Positions 7,548-17,663 are shown, numbered from the stretch's first letter. The stretch: DNA of 64,000 bases from VYFG01 sp965213885 (GCA_965213885.1 OZ243919.1:620001-684000), one strand, 5' to 3'. Translations and numbers: made by a program. The notes: a model not told the origin generated them from the letters alone.

Positions 7548-8996
7548 ATGACTGAACTCATACAACTCGCACAACAGTCGTTGTGGCAGCCCACGGGGCT
7601 GGTCGAACAGGATATTTCCCGGACACTCGGGCGGATCATGGTGCCGGGCGTGGACTATGCGGACCTGTACTTCCAGTACACGCGCCATGAATCCTGGTCT
7701 CTGGATGAGGGCACGGTGAAATCCGGCAACTACAACATCGATCAGGGAGTCGGGGTCCGGGCGGTGGCCGGGGAAAAGACCGGATTCGCCTATTCGGACG
7801 AGATCACTGGGCCGGCGCTGACCGACGCGGCCGGGGCGGCCCGCGCCATCGCCACGGGGAGCAGCCGGTCCGGTGCCGTGGCCGTCCGCCGCAAGGACGG
7901 GCTCACGCCGCTGTACCAGTCGCTGGATCCGCTGGATACGCTGACGGAATCCGAAAAGGTGGACCTTCTGCGCAACACGGAACAGTTCGCCAGGCAACAG
8001 GACCCCCGGGTCATGCAGGTCATGGTGAGTCTGGCGGGTGTGCATGATACCGTGCTGGTGGCCCGCTCGGACGGTGTCATGGCGGCGGATGTGCGGCCAC
8101 TGGTACGGCTCAATGTCACCGTGGTCGTCGAGCAGGACGGCCGCCGGGAGCGGGGTGCGGCCGGCGGCGGCGGCCGGTTCGGGATGGGCTGGTTCCTGGA
8201 ATCGGACCGGGCGGCACAATACGCCCGGATGGCGGTACGCCAGGCACTGGTGAACCTGGAGGCCAGGGATGCGCCCGCGGGCGACATGACCGTGGTGCTG
8301 GGTCCCGGGTGGCCGGGCATCCTGCTGCACGAGGCCATCGGCCATGGTCTCGAAGGGGACTTCAACCGCAAGGGGACGTCCGCGTTCAGTGGACGCATCG
8401 GCGAGCGGGTCGCGTCCGAACAATGCACCGTGGTGGACGACGGGACCATCCCGGACCGACGCGGGTCGATGACCATCGACGACGAGGGCGAGCCGGGGCA
8501 GAACACGGTCCTGATCGAAAACGGCATCCTGAAGGAATACATGCAGGACCAGATGAACGCCCGCCTGATGGGCATGCGGCCCACCGGCAACGGCCGTCGG
8601 GAGTCCTATGCGCATCTGCCGATGCCGCGGATGACCAACACCTACATGCTGGCGGGAAAACACGACCCCGGCGAGATCATCGCCTCGGTGGACAATGGAA
8701 TCTACGCGGTGAATTTCGACGGCGGGCAGGTCGACATCACTTCGGGCAAATTCGTGTTTTCCGCCTCGGAGGCCTACCTCATCGAAAACGGCAGGGTCAC
8801 CTCGCCGATCAAGGGGGTCACACTGATCGGGAATGGCCCCGAGGTACTCACCCGGGTGTCCATGGTCGGTCATGACCTCGAACTGGACACCGGCGTCGGC
8901 ACCTGCGGCAAGGAAGGGCAAAGCGTGCCGGTCGGCGTGGGCCAGCCCACCATGCGGATCGACAGGCTGACCGTCGGCGGAGTGGCGGTCTCATGA
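7548..8996 (+). CDS. tldD: Metalloprotease TldD
   Basis: Catalytic subunit of the TldD-TldE heterodimeric protease, which trims unfolded or modified peptides (in E. coli, CcdA antitoxin and microcin B17 leader). The 482-residue length is standard. The zinc motif HExxxH is at residues 261-266 (HEAIGH), followed by EGDFNRKGTSAFSG, and the third-ligand region near the C-terminus reads GVGTCGKEGQSVPVGVG. Its stop overlaps the start of pmbA by four bases (ATGA), ensuring coupled synthesis of both subunits. Confidence 0.97.
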   Translation: MTELIQLAQQSLWQPTGLVEQDISRTLGRIMVPGVDYADLYFQYTRHESWSLDEGTVKSGNYNIDQGVGVRAVAGEKTGFAYSDEITGPALTDAAGAARAIATGSSRSGAVAVRRKDGLTPLYQSLDPLDTLTESEKVDLLRNTEQFARQQDPRVMQVMVSLAGVHDTVLVARSDGVMAADVRPLVRLNVTVVVEQDGRRERGAAGGGGRFGMGWFLESDRAAQYARMAVRQALVNLEARDAPAGDMTVVLGPGWPGILLHEAIGHGLEGDFNRKGTSAFSGRIGERVASEQCTVVDDGTIPDRRGSMTIDDEGEPGQNTVLIENGILKEYMQDQMNARLMGMRPTGNGRRESYAHLPMPRMTNTYMLAGKHDPGEIIASVDNGIYAVNFDGGQVDITSGKFVFSASEAYLIENGRVTSPIKGVTLIGNGPEVLTRVSMVGHDLELDTGVGTCGKEGQSVPVGVGQPTMRIDRLTVGGVAVS

Positions 8997-10372
8997 ACGA
9001 CCTCGCCGTCCAGGATCTGCCGGAAGCCTGGCATCCCGTCCCCGCCGACGACCAGGAGCGCCAACTCCTGGATGTGGCCGAATCGGCCCTTTCGAAGGCT
9101 GGACAAATGGGTACCAGCGCGGCAGAGGTCGCCCTCAGCCACAGCAGCGGCATTTCGGTCACCGTGCGCAACGGGGAGGTGGAAACGGTGCAGCACAACC
9201 GTGACAAGAGCCTCGGAGTCACGGTGTATTTCGGGCACCGCAGCGGTCATGCAAGCACCACCGACTTCTCCCGGGACGCGGTAGCCGCCTGCGTGGAGGC
9301 CGCCGGCAGGATCGCCCGGTACACCGAGGAGGATCCGTTCAGCGGCCTGGCGGAACCGGAACTGCTGGCCAGGGAGATGTCGGACCTGGACCTCTACCAT
9401 CCCTGGGAGGTGGACATGGATACGGCCATTGACATCGCGCGCCGCTGCGAGCAGGCCACGCTGTCGGCCGATGACCGCATCAACAACAGCGAGGGCGGCA
9501 GCCTGTCGAGCCACCATGGCGCCGAACTCTATGCCAACAGCACGGGCTTCCACGGCCTTTCGCGGTCCAGCGACCACAGCATCAGCTGCTGCGCGATCGC
9601 GGGTAGCGGGGATGCCATGCAGCGGGACTACTGGTACGACAGGCAACGTGACCGGCGCAAGCTGATGGATCCCGAGGAAGTGGGCGCGGAAACCGCGCGG
9701 CGGATCCTCAGGCGGCTGGGCGCCCGCCAGCCGGGCACCATGAGCTGTCCGGTGGTGTTCGAAGCGCCGGCGGCTTCGAGTCTGCTGTCCCATCTTGCCG
9801 GCGCCATCAGCGGGGCCGCCCTGTATCGCAAGACCTCCTTTCTCACCGACAGCCTGGGGACACGGCTGTTCAAGCCGTTCGTCCGGATTCACGAGCAACC
9901 CCTTCTGCCCGGGGCCGCGGGCAGTGCGTGCTTCGACGGCGAAGGCGTGGCCACCCGTACCCGGGACGTTGTCAGGGAAGGGGTTCTCGGCAGCTATCTT
10001 CTCGACAGCTATTCCGCCAGGAAACTTGGCCTGGAATCCACGGGCAATGCTGGCGGCGTGCACAATTTCTCCCTCGAACCCACTGCCGGGGGCGGCCTTG
10101 AGACGTTGCTGGCGCAGATGGATCACGGCCTGCTGGTCACGGAGTTGATCGGCTTCGGCGTCAACCAGGTGACCGGCGACTATTCCCGCGGTGCCTTCGG
10201 ATTTCTGGTGGAGGGCGGTGAAATCGTTGCCCCGGTGCAGGAGATGACGATTGCCGGCAATCTGCGGGACATGTTCCTGGCACTGGAGGCTGTCGGGTCG
10301 GACATGGATACCCGCCGTAACCTGCGGACCGGCTCGATCCTGATCGGCAACATGACCGTGGCCGGCGGATAA
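8993..10372 (+). CDS. pmbA: TldE/PmbA protein, partner of TldD
   Basis: Second subunit of the TldD-TldE complex; it resembles TldD in fold but has no HExxxH motif, as usual. The 459-residue protein shows family segments such as VEVRNGEVETVQHNRDKSLGV-like sequence near residues 60-80, HNFSLEP near residue 353 and the C-terminal NLRTGSILIGNMTVAGG. Start is set by the 4-base overlap with tldD. No other gene follows on this strand, so nit-tldD-pmbA is probably the full unit. Confidence 0.95.
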   Translation: MNDLAVQDLPEAWHPVPADDQERQLLDVAESALSKAGQMGTSAAEVALSHSSGISVTVRNGEVETVQHNRDKSLGVTVYFGHRSGHASTTDFSRDAVAACVEAAGRIARYTEEDPFSGLAEPELLAREMSDLDLYHPWEVDMDTAIDIARRCEQATLSADDRINNSEGGSLSSHHGAELYANSTGFHGLSRSSDHSISCCAIAGSGDAMQRDYWYDRQRDRRKLMDPEEVGAETARRILRRLGARQPGTMSCPVVFEAPAASSLLSHLAGAISGAALYRKTSFLTDSLGTRLFKPFVRIHEQPLLPGAAGSACFDGEGVATRTRDVVREGVLGSYLLDSYSARKLGLESTGNAGGVHNFSLEPTAGGGLETLLAQMDHGLLVTELIGFGVNQVTGDYSRGAFGFLVEGGEIVAPVQEMTIAGNLRDMFLALEAVGSDMDTRRNLRTGSILIGNMTVAGG

Positions 10373-10404
10373 GCGCGCCCTTCGGGCAAACGGCAGGTCC
10401 GGGG

Positions 10405-10911
10405 CTACAGTCGCAGCAGGAACGGTTCCAGTTCGGTCAGCGCACGGAGGTAGACTGAGCGCTTGAACTGCACGATCTGGTGTACCGGCCGCCAGTAGTC
10501 CACCCAGGTCCAGTAGTCGAACTCGGGATTCTCCGATGTGTCGAGGCGCACGCTGGTTTCCTCTGCCAGCAGGCGGAACAGGAACCACCGCTGTTTCTGG
10601 CCCCTGAATCCCCTGTGGCGCCGGAAGTAGTGCGGCTTGGGCGCGTAGGGCACTTCGTAGCGCAGCCACTTGTCGGTGGCACCGAGCAGTTCGACATCGG
10701 CGGGTTCCAGGCCGACTTCCTCGAAGAGTTCCCGGTAGGCCGCGTCCATGGGGGACTCCCGTGGCTCGATGCCTCCCTGGGGAAACTGCCAGCCGTCATG
10801 CCGGGCCCTTCTTGCCCAAAGCACCTGATTATGGTCGTTGCAGACGATGATGCCCACGTTCTTCCGGTATCCGTTCCTGTCCAGTCGATCTTTGTTATTC
10901 TGTTGTGCCAT
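10405..10911 (-). CDS. rppH: RNA pyrophosphohydrolase (Nudix)
   Basis: Removes pyrophosphate from 5'-triphosphorylated mRNA, starting RNase E-dependent decay. The 168-residue protein begins with the RppH-specific D..GYRKNVGIIV stretch, followed by WQFPQGGI and a complete Nudix box (GGIEPRESPMDAAYREL then FEEVGL). The KPHYFRRHRGFRGQKQRWFLFRL segment and the basic FKRSVYLRAL C-terminus are also typical of RppH. It stands alone, convergent with pmbA. Confidence 0.96.
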   Translation of the reverse strand: MAQQNNKDRLDRNGYRKNVGIIVCNDHNQVLWARRARHDGWQFPQGGIEPRESPMDAAYRELFEEVGLEPADVELLGATDKWLRYEVPYAPKPHYFRRHRGFRGQKQRWFLFRLLAEETSVRLDTSENPEFDYWTWVDYWRPVHQIVQFKRSVYLRALTELEPFLLRL

Positions 10912-11031
10912 GCAGGTATCCTATGGCGGGCGATAAAATATTACAAGGAGGTGACATCCGGGGCGTTGCATGCGGGGAATGGCCCATGGCATGCCCTGCA
11001 GGGCACGGCCCTGCGTGCGGCCCGGCCATCC

Positions 11032-11946
11032 CTAGCCGGTTGCGGGCCGCTGCCTGCGGGCGCAGTGCTCCCGGGCGAATTCGAGAAATTCCTCCATCGC
11101 CCGCAGGCGGAATTTCTGCCGCTGGTAGACGATGGAAAAGGTGCGCCTGATCGGTGGGGACAGCGGAACCGCAGCCAAGGACCCCAGGATCAGTTCCTTC
11201 TCCAGGGTGGCCACCGACAGGATCGAGACCCCCAGTCCGGCGGTCACCGCGCTCTTGATGGATTCCGGGCTGCCGAATTCCATGATGATATTGATGGCGT
11301 CCTGGTCCACCTCGCGCTTGGCGAGATAGTTCTCCACCACCTCCCGGGTGCCGGAGCCTTCTTCCCGGCTGATGAACGGATACTCCAGGACCTCCCTGAC
11401 ATTGGCCTTCCTGAGGCCGCCCAGTGGATGGTCCACCGGGCAGATGGTGACCAGCTCGTCATTCCAGATTCCCTCCTTGACGAGGTTCTTGTTGCTCACC
11501 GGCCCTTCGACAATACCGATGTCGATGCCATTGTTCTCCACGAGGTGGATGATGCCGTTGGTGTTGGCCACGTGAAGCCGGACCCGGACATCGGGGTAGT
11601 TTTTCTGGAAGCTGCCGATGGTGTCGGGAATAAAGTATTCCCCGATGGTGGTGCTGGCGCCGATGAGCAGGGGACCCTGGACATCGCCGGTCAATGTGCG
11701 CACCTCGTTGTCCATCTCGCTGTTCAGGGAAATGATGCGGTCGGCATACCCCTTGACGAGTTCGCCCGCCTCGGTGAGCGTGATGCGGTTGTGGGTCCGG
11801 TCAAACAGACGCGTGTTGAAATATTCCTCGAGCTGTCGGATCTGGAACGTCACCGCCGGCTGGGTCATGTGCAGCGCCTCCGCGGCCTTGGTGAAACTCA
11901 AGAGCCGGGCGACGGTGGCGAAAACCTGCAGTCTGCGGTCAGCCAT
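11032..11946 (-). CDS. LysR-family transcriptional regulator
   Basis: A 304-residue regulator with a winged helix-turn-helix at residues 1-60 (LLSFTKAAEALHMTQPAVTFQIRQLEEYFNTRLF in pieces) and a periplasmic-binding-protein-like sensor domain at about 90-295. Start at the ATG at 11944-11946 gives the standard LysR N-terminus; the frame runs further upstream but without coding character. The sensor half resembles the YeiE/CysL/CbbR branch. The effector is unknown and no divergent target gene is next to it, since the following 590 bases are gene-free. Confidence 0.9.
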   Translation of the reverse strand: MADRRLQVFATVARLLSFTKAAEALHMTQPAVTFQIRQLEEYFNTRLFDRTHNRITLTEAGELVKGYADRIISLNSEMDNEVRTLTGDVQGPLLIGASTTIGEYFIPDTIGSFQKNYPDVRVRLHVANTNGIIHLVENNGIDIGIVEGPVSNKNLVKEGIWNDELVTICPVDHPLGGLRKANVREVLEYPFISREEGSGTREVVENYLAKREVDQDAINIIMEFGSPESIKSAVTAGLGVSILSVATLEKELILGSLAAVPLSPPIRRTFSIVYQRQKFRLRAMEEFLEFAREHCARRQRPATG

Positions 11947-12535
11947 CGGCGCTCCCCCGAAATGGGTCCAGAAAGAGGGGGATCGCGCCGGCCCGGACGG
12001 AATCGCAGTACGGTATCCTAGGGGGCATCCCGGCCGCAACGGCCGGGCTTCCGCAGGCAGGATCCGGGACGTCGTCCCGCCAGGAGAGGGGCCTGCCGGT
12101 CGGGGGCCCCGGGACAGCCGGGCCCGGAAAGTGTGCTGTCTCGGGGATCGGGATTCGCATCTTGAGGATGTGTTCCTGCTGGGTAGGCGCAGACCAGGGG
12201 GCAGGGATCCGGATCCGCGGGTGGCTGGAGAACCATGAATACCCTGAAAGACAGGAATAGTAACGCACCGGACCGTCCCTTGCCAGCAACCGGCGTCCCG
12301 GCGGGTGTCCCGGCTCCGCGCCACCTTGCGGCAGCCGGGGGATGTGTCCGCGGGCCATCCGGCCGTCCCGTTCCGGCTCCCCGGGTCGCCGCAGGTCGGC
12401 GGAAGGAGTCCGCAGAGGTTGATTTTTCCCGTTCAGGTGGCATTATTACCCTAGTTTCCGCAACCGGGAGGTCGCCGCATTCGGTGCCGGCGGTCCGAGG
12501 TTGCGTATCCATGACATTCACGAGGTATTCATCCA
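11947..12535. other. Gene-free stretch between LysR and the Bax-inhibitor protein
   Basis: No convincing gene on either strand. The left part is very GC-rich with short GGCCCCCGGG-like runs. A weak promoter-like pair (TTGATT at 12419 and an AT-rich CATTATTACC at 12441) precedes the gene starting at 12536. Confidence 0.5.
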
Positions 12536-13204
12536 ATGGCAAGACTTGCTCAAGCTGTGATCCGAACCGATCGTCGCGGTATCGAAATCAACAGGGTCCT
12601 GAAGAATACATACATGCTGCTGGCGATGACGCTCCTGTTCAGCGCCGCTGCAGCGGGTGTGGCCATGGCGATGAACATGCCTCATCTCGGCATCATTCCC
12701 ACGCTGATCGGCTATTTCGCCCTGCTGTTTCTGACCCAGAAGTTCCGGAATTCGTCCCTCGGAATCCTGTGTGTCTTCCTGTTCACCGGCTTCATGGGCC
12801 TGACCCTCGGGCCGATACTGAACGTATACATCAACAACGTCGGCAACGGACCCCAGTTGGTGATGATGGCCCTGGGCGGTACCGGGGTGATCTTCCTCGG
12901 CCTGTCCGCCTACGCGCTGGTGACCCGCAAGGATTTCAGTTTCCTTGGCGGTATGCTGTTCATGGGAATCCTGGTGGCCTTCATCGCCGGCCTGGTGGCG
13001 ATCCTGTTCTCCATTCCGGCGTTGTCCCTGGCCGTTTCGGCCATGTTCATCCTGCTGATGTCCGGGCTGATCCTGTTCCAGACCAGCGCGATCATCCATG
13101 GCGGTGAAACCAACTACATCATGGCCACGGTGACGCTCTACCTCACCATCTATAACCTGTTCCTCAGCCTGCTGCACATTTTCGGCATCTTCAGCGACGA
13201 CTAG
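12536..13204 (+). CDS. Bax inhibitor-1/YccA family membrane protein
   Basis: Inner-membrane protein with seven predicted helices, 222 residues, the usual size. It begins with a short soluble N-terminus followed by NRVLKNTYMLLAMTLLFSA, the family signature of helix 1, and ends TLYLTIYNLFLSLLHIFGIF. In E. coli YccA modulates FtsH proteolysis, and eukaryotic members are calcium leak channels; either role here is inference. It is monocistronic, with its own terminator 40 bases downstream. Confidence 0.92.
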   Translation: MARLAQAVIRTDRRGIEINRVLKNTYMLLAMTLLFSAAAAGVAMAMNMPHLGIIPTLIGYFALLFLTQKFRNSSLGILCVFLFTGFMGLTLGPILNVYINNVGNGPQLVMMALGGTGVIFLGLSAYALVTRKDFSFLGGMLFMGILVAFIAGLVAILFSIPALSLAVSAMFILLMSGLILFQTSAIIHGGETNYIMATVTLYLTIYNLFLSLLHIFGIFSDD

Positions 13205-13243
13205 GCGATCTTCCGCTCCGGAGCGGCCTTGCCCGCTCCCCCG

Positions 13244-13274
13244 AAGGCCCGTGACCCCGGTCGTGGGCCTTTTG
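13244..13274 (+). terminator. Rho-independent terminator of the YccA-type gene
   Basis: Stem AAGGCCC with a wobble extension through GTGACC / GGTCGT, a 3-base loop and GGGCCTTTT, about 40 bases after the stop codon. Confidence 0.8.
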
Positions 13275-13355
13275 CCTGGCGGGTCCAGGCCGGGGCGGAC
13301 GCCCCGGGCGCGCTTCGGATAGAATCCGGGAGTATCCTCCTGCCGGATTGAGACG

Positions 13356-14480
13356 ATGAAAGCCATGATTCTTGCTGCCGGGAAGGGCACCAGGGTCCGG
13401 CCGCTCACCTACGAACTGCCCAAGCCGATGATCCCCGTCATCGGCAAACCGGTGATGGAATACCTCATCGAGCAGCTTGCCCGTCACGGATTCACCGATA
13501 TCATGGTGAACGTAAGCCATCTGCCCGAATCCATCGAGACCTATTTCGGCGACGGCAGGCGCTGGGGCGTCAATATCGGCTATTCCTTCGAGGGCTACAT
13601 CGAGGACGGCGAACTGATCGGGGAGCCCCTCGGGTCGGCCGGGGGCATCAAGCGAATCCAGGAGTTCGGCGGTTTCTTCGACGACACCTTCCTGGTGGTA
13701 TGCGGGGATGCCATCATCGACCTGGACCTGACTGCGGCGCTGCGCAAGCACTGGCAGTCCGGGGCAAGGGCGAGCATCGTGGTGAAACGGGTTTCCAGGG
13801 AGTCGCTGCCCAATTACGGGGTCGTGGTCTGCGACGAGCGCGGATTCGTCGCGTCGTTTCAGGAAAAGCCCCGCGTGGGCGAAGCCAGATCCACCCTGGT
13901 CAACACGGGAATCTACCTGTTCGAGCCGGAAATCATCGAACGGATTCCAGGCGGAACCGTGTACGATATCGGCGGGCAGCTGCTGCCGTCCCTGATCGAG
14001 GACGGGGTCGCATTCGGCGCCATCGAACTGCCGTTCCATTGGGTGGATATCGGCCGCATCAGCGACTACTGGGAGGCCAACCAGCAGCTGATGCGCGGCA
14101 CCCTGCGGGGCATCGAGATGCCGGGCAGGGAAGTCCTTCCCCAGGTCTGGACAGGGCTCAATGTCAACGTGGACTGGGATAACGTTCTCATCGAGGGACC
14201 GGTCTACATCGGGGCCAACTCCCGGATCGAGGGTGGATGCGAAATCCAGGGGCCGAGCTGGATCTCCCATGGCTGCCATCTGGAGTCGGGTGCGAAAGTC
14301 CAGCGCAGCATGCTGTTCGAGCATACCCTGATGCGGAGCCATGGCGCGGTTTTCGAGGTCGTGGTTTTCGGACGCTACTGTGTCGACAAGGAGGGGCGGC
14401 CGGTCTCCGGGCGCGAACCCGGTCTTGACTGGGTGGGCGATGCGAGGGACCGGCGCATCCAGGAGGCGGTTGGTTCCTGA
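13356..14480 (+). CDS. NDP-sugar pyrophosphorylase-like nucleotidyltransferase
   Basis: Sugar-1-phosphate nucleotidyltransferase of 374 residues. The N-terminal catalytic domain opens with LAAGKGTRVRPLTYELPKP, the nucleotide-binding loop of this family, and has the metal-binding GDAIIDLDL near residue 120. After about residue 240 comes a left-handed beta-helix tail with hexapeptide-like steps (VYIGANSRIEGGCEIQG), as in GMPPB-type mannose-1-phosphate guanylyltransferases. It starts at the ATG at 13356 after the terminator of the previous gene. No partner sugar gene lies next to it, so its product (GDP-mannose or other) is uncertain. Confidence 0.88.
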   Translation: MKAMILAAGKGTRVRPLTYELPKPMIPVIGKPVMEYLIEQLARHGFTDIMVNVSHLPESIETYFGDGRRWGVNIGYSFEGYIEDGELIGEPLGSAGGIKRIQEFGGFFDDTFLVVCGDAIIDLDLTAALRKHWQSGARASIVVKRVSRESLPNYGVVVCDERGFVASFQEKPRVGEARSTLVNTGIYLFEPEIIERIPGGTVYDIGGQLLPSLIEDGVAFGAIELPFHWVDIGRISDYWEANQQLMRGTLRGIEMPGREVLPQVWTGLNVNVDWDNVLIEGPVYIGANSRIEGGCEIQGPSWISHGCHLESGAKVQRSMLFEHTLMRSHGAVFEVVVFGRYCVDKEGRPVSGREPGLDWVGDARDRRIQEAVGS

Positions 14481-14594
14481 TTCGGTTGCGGGCACTTTAA
14501 ATTCCAGCCCCAAACCCCCATGAAAACCCTCGATTTGGGTATAATCCGCGGTCGTCCATGACCTGGCTTCCGTGATTTCCAGGGATACCGAACG

Positions 14595-14915
14595 ATGCCA
14601 TTCTACGAGTACCAGTGCCAGTCCTGCGACCACCGGATCGAAGTACTGCAGAAAATCAACGATGCGCCGCTGGTTAGTTGCCCGGATTGCAACGAGCCCG
14701 CGCTGAAGAAACTGATCTCCGCCGCCGGCTTTCGCCTCAAGGGCACCGGCTGGTACGAAACGGACTTCAAGAACAGCGGCAGCAAGCCCGCCAAGGACGA
14801 AACCGGTCCGGACGGCGGCGGGAAGAAGCCCGCCGGCGACACGGCAGGGAAAACGGGATCCGGGAAGTCCGATAAGACGAAGTCCGGTTCCCCGGACCAG
14901 AGCAAGGCTGCCTGA
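14595..14915 (+). CDS. FmdB-type zinc-ribbon protein
   Basis: Small protein of 106 residues with an N-terminal zinc ribbon: Cys8 and Cys11, then Cys29 and Cys32, and the conserved LKKLISAAGFRLKGTGWYETDFK segment in its middle. The last 45 residues are a Lys/Ser/Gly/Asp-rich, disordered tail. The family is often called a putative regulatory protein but has no proven function. It lies directly upstream of aspS, its common neighbour in proteobacteria. A TATAAT box at 14540-14545 without a good -35 may drive the pair. Confidence 0.9.
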   Translation: MPFYEYQCQSCDHRIEVLQKINDAPLVSCPDCNEPALKKLISAAGFRLKGTGWYETDFKNSGSKPAKDETGPDGGGKKPAGDTAGKTGSGKSDKTKSGSPDQSKAA

Positions 14916-15017
14916 CGGTTCCGGTCGCAGCGGAAATCGTTCACGAGTACTGACCGGGCGTCCCCGGGCCTGCAGGCGCCGGGCGCGGAAGCAGTCCAAA
15001 CCAATCATCACCTCCCC

Positions 15018-16793
15018 ATGCGCACACACCTTTGCGGCCGGGTCGCCGAATCAGACATTGACCAGATCACCGTCCTCAACGGCTGGGTGCTCAGCCGGCG
15101 GGACCACGGCGGCGTCATCTTCATCGATCTCCGGGACCGGTCAGGATGTGTGCAGGTGGTAGCGGATCCGGACTGCCCGGAACCGTTCGCCGTGGCCGAG
15201 GATGCACGCAATGAATTCGTCCTCGAGGTGACCGGCCGGGTGCGCAGGCGGCCGACAGGAACGGACAATCCCGATTTGCCCACCGGCACGGTGGAGGTGT
15301 TGGCCGATTCCATCCGGGTACTGGCGACATCGGAAGCGCTGCCGTTCCAGGTGGATGACGACGAGATCAGTGAATCTGTCCGGCTGAAGTACCGCTTTCT
15401 CGACCTGCGCCGGGCGACGATGCAGAGCAACATCCGGTTGCGTCACCGCATCGTCAGCGAACTGCGCCGGTTCCTCAACGAGCGGGAATTCGTGGACATC
15501 GAGACCCCGATGCTGACCCGCTCAACCCCGGAAGGCGCCCGGGACTACCTCGTGCCCAGCCGCACCCATCCCGGGGAGTTTTTCGCCTTGCCGCAATCAC
15601 CGCAACTGTTCAAGCAACTCCTCATGGTGGCTGGGTTCGAACGCTACTACCAGGTGGCCCGGTGCTTCCGAGACGAGGATCTGCGCGCGGACCGCCAGCC
15701 GGAATTCACCCAGCTCGACGTGGAGGTATCCTTCACGGACGAGGACGGGATCATCACCCTGATGGAGACCATGATCAGGGAACTGTTTCACGGCATTCTG
15801 GAGGTGGAATTGCCGGATCCCGTGCCGAGGATGAGCTACCGGGAGGCCGTGTCGCGCTACGGCACTGACCGCCCGGATCTTCGCGTGGACATGGAATTGA
15901 CCGAGATCACGGACCTCATGGGCGACGTGGAGTTCAAGGTGTTCTCGGGGCCCGCCCGGGATCCGGACGGCCGGGTGGCGGCGATGCGGGTGCCGGGGGG
16001 CGGCAGCCTGTCCCGGGCCAGGATCGATGAATACACCGGATTCGTCGGGCAGTACGGGGCAAGGGGGCTCGCATACATCAGGGTCGACGATACGAATACG
16101 GGAAGGGACGGGCTCAAGTCGCCGATCCTCAAGTTCCTGCCGGACGGGGTATTGGCCGAGATCATGGAGCGGTGTGGCGCGAACCCGGGGGATGTCATTT
16201 TCTTCGGTGCGGACACCGCCCGGGTCGTCAACGACGCCCTGGGCGCGCTCAGGTTGCGCATCGGACGGGATCTCGGAATGGTGCAGCCGGGCTGGAAGCC
16301 GCTCTGGGTGGTGGATTTTCCGCTGGTGGAGTGGAATCCGGAAGCAAAACGCTGGGATTCCCTGCATCATCCGTTCACCGCGCCAAGGGATTCCGACGAG
16401 CACCTGCTGGAAAGCGATCCCGGCAAGGTGCTCTCCCGCGCCTATGACCTGGTGCTGAACGGTACTGAACTCGGGGGAGGATCCATTCGCATCCATCGTT
16501 CCGACCTGCAGCGGAAGGTCCTCGGCGTGCTGGGGATCGACGGGCAGGAGGCGCGTCGGAAGTTCGGCTTCCTGCTGGATGGGCTCCGATACGGCGCGCC
16601 CCCCCACGGCGGCATCGCATTCGGCATCGACCGGCTCGTGGCGATGATGGGTGGAGAGGATTCCATTCGTGACGTGATCGCCTTCCCCAAGACCCAGAAA
16701 GCGTCCTGCCTCCTCACCGAGGCCCCGGGCGAGGTGGATGCCCGGCAACTTAGGGAACTGGCCCTCACGGTGCGAAAACCCCGCGCCGGGTAG
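15018..16793 (+). CDS. aspS: Aspartyl-tRNA synthetase
   Basis: Class II synthetase of 591 residues that charges tRNA-Asp. An N-terminal OB-fold anticodon domain (GWVLSRRDHGGVIFIDLRDRSG) is followed by the class II core with motif 1 around FVDIETPMLTRSTPEGARDYLVPSR, motif 2 (RCFRDEDLRADRQPEFTQLD) and motif 3 (GIAFGIDRLVAMM). An insertion domain typical of bacterial AspRS lies between about residues 290 and 410. The length is the bacterial standard. Confidence 0.98.
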   Translation: MRTHLCGRVAESDIDQITVLNGWVLSRRDHGGVIFIDLRDRSGCVQVVADPDCPEPFAVAEDARNEFVLEVTGRVRRRPTGTDNPDLPTGTVEVLADSIRVLATSEALPFQVDDDEISESVRLKYRFLDLRRATMQSNIRLRHRIVSELRRFLNEREFVDIETPMLTRSTPEGARDYLVPSRTHPGEFFALPQSPQLFKQLLMVAGFERYYQVARCFRDEDLRADRQPEFTQLDVEVSFTDEDGIITLMETMIRELFHGILEVELPDPVPRMSYREAVSRYGTDRPDLRVDMELTEITDLMGDVEFKVFSGPARDPDGRVAAMRVPGGGSLSRARIDEYTGFVGQYGARGLAYIRVDDTNTGRDGLKSPILKFLPDGVLAEIMERCGANPGDVIFFGADTARVVNDALGALRLRIGRDLGMVQPGWKPLWVVDFPLVEWNPEAKRWDSLHHPFTAPRDSDEHLLESDPGKVLSRAYDLVLNGTELGGGSIRIHRSDLQRKVLGVLGIDGQEARRKFGFLLDGLRYGAPPHGGIAFGIDRLVAMMGGEDSIRDVIAFPKTQKASCLLTEAPGEVDARQLRELALTVRKPRAG

Positions 16794-16937
16794 GTACCCG
16801 GCGCAGGATGCCGGCAGCGGTCGGCGGTCCGGTCCCGCAGGGGGTCTTGAATATGCTAAACTCCGGGCCGAATTTTCGGCCTTCGGAACACGCTCCGGGG
16901 GCGAATCCCCTTCCATCCAGGTATACCCGTTTCCCCC

Positions 16938-17663
16938 ATGGCAGGTCACAGCAAATGGGCCAACATCAAGTTCCGTAAAGCTGCACAGGACGCCAAGCGG
17001 GGCAAGATATTCACCAAGATCATCAAGGAGATCACCGTGGCCGCCCGTATCGGCGGCAGTGATCCTGACGCCAATCCCAGGTTGCGCGCGGCCATCGACA
17101 AGGCGTTGGCTGCAAACATGACCCGGGACACCATCGACCGCGCAACCAAACGCGGTGCCGGCGAACTGGACGGAGTGGATTACGAGGATATCCGCTACGA
17201 GGGTTACGGCCCCGGCGGCGTCGCCGTACTGGTGGAAACCTCTACCGACAACCGCAACCGTACCGTGAGCGAGGTTCGGCACGCATTCAGCAAGCACGGA
17301 GGCAACCTGGGCACCGACGGTTCGGTGGTGTACCTGTTCAGCAAGGTCGGCTCCATCGTGTTTTCGGACGGTGAAGATGAGGAGCGGATCATGGAGATCG
17401 CGCTGGAAGCCGGCGCCGAGGATATCGAAAGCCAGGATGGTATCACCGAGGTCACCACCTCTCCGGAAGACCTGCACCAGGTTGAACAGGCCTTTCGCGA
17501 TTCCGGCATGGTGCCCGAGATGGCGGAGGTCATCCAGCGGCCGACTACCGAGACCGAGATTTCCGGCGGGGACACGGAAAAGATCATCAGACTGGTCGGT
17601 GCGCTGGAGGAACTGGATGATGTACAGGACGTGTTCACCAACGCCAGTTTTGTTGAAGCCTGA
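16938..17663 (+). CDS. yebC: YebC/PmpR-family regulatory protein
   Basis: Protein of 241 residues beginning MAGHSKWANIKFRKAAQDAKRG (split here for brevity), the unmistakable YebC N-terminus. Members act as DNA-binding regulators and, by recent work, as helpers at proline-rich stalls on ribosomes. The body has the YEGYGPGGVAVLVE and FSKHGGNLG motifs. It immediately precedes ruvC: its TGA overlaps the ruvC ATG by one base, so they are cotranscribed, as in many gammaproteobacteria. Confidence 0.96.
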   Translation: MAGHSKWANIKFRKAAQDAKRGKIFTKIIKEITVAARIGGSDPDANPRLRAAIDKALAANMTRDTIDRATKRGAGELDGVDYEDIRYEGYGPGGVAVLVETSTDNRNRTVSEVRHAFSKHGGNLGTDGSVVYLFSKVGSIVFSDGEDEERIMEIALEAGAEDIESQDGITEVTTSPEDLHQVEQAFRDSGMVPEMAEVIQRPTTETEISGGDTEKIIRLVGALEELDDVQDVFTNASFVEA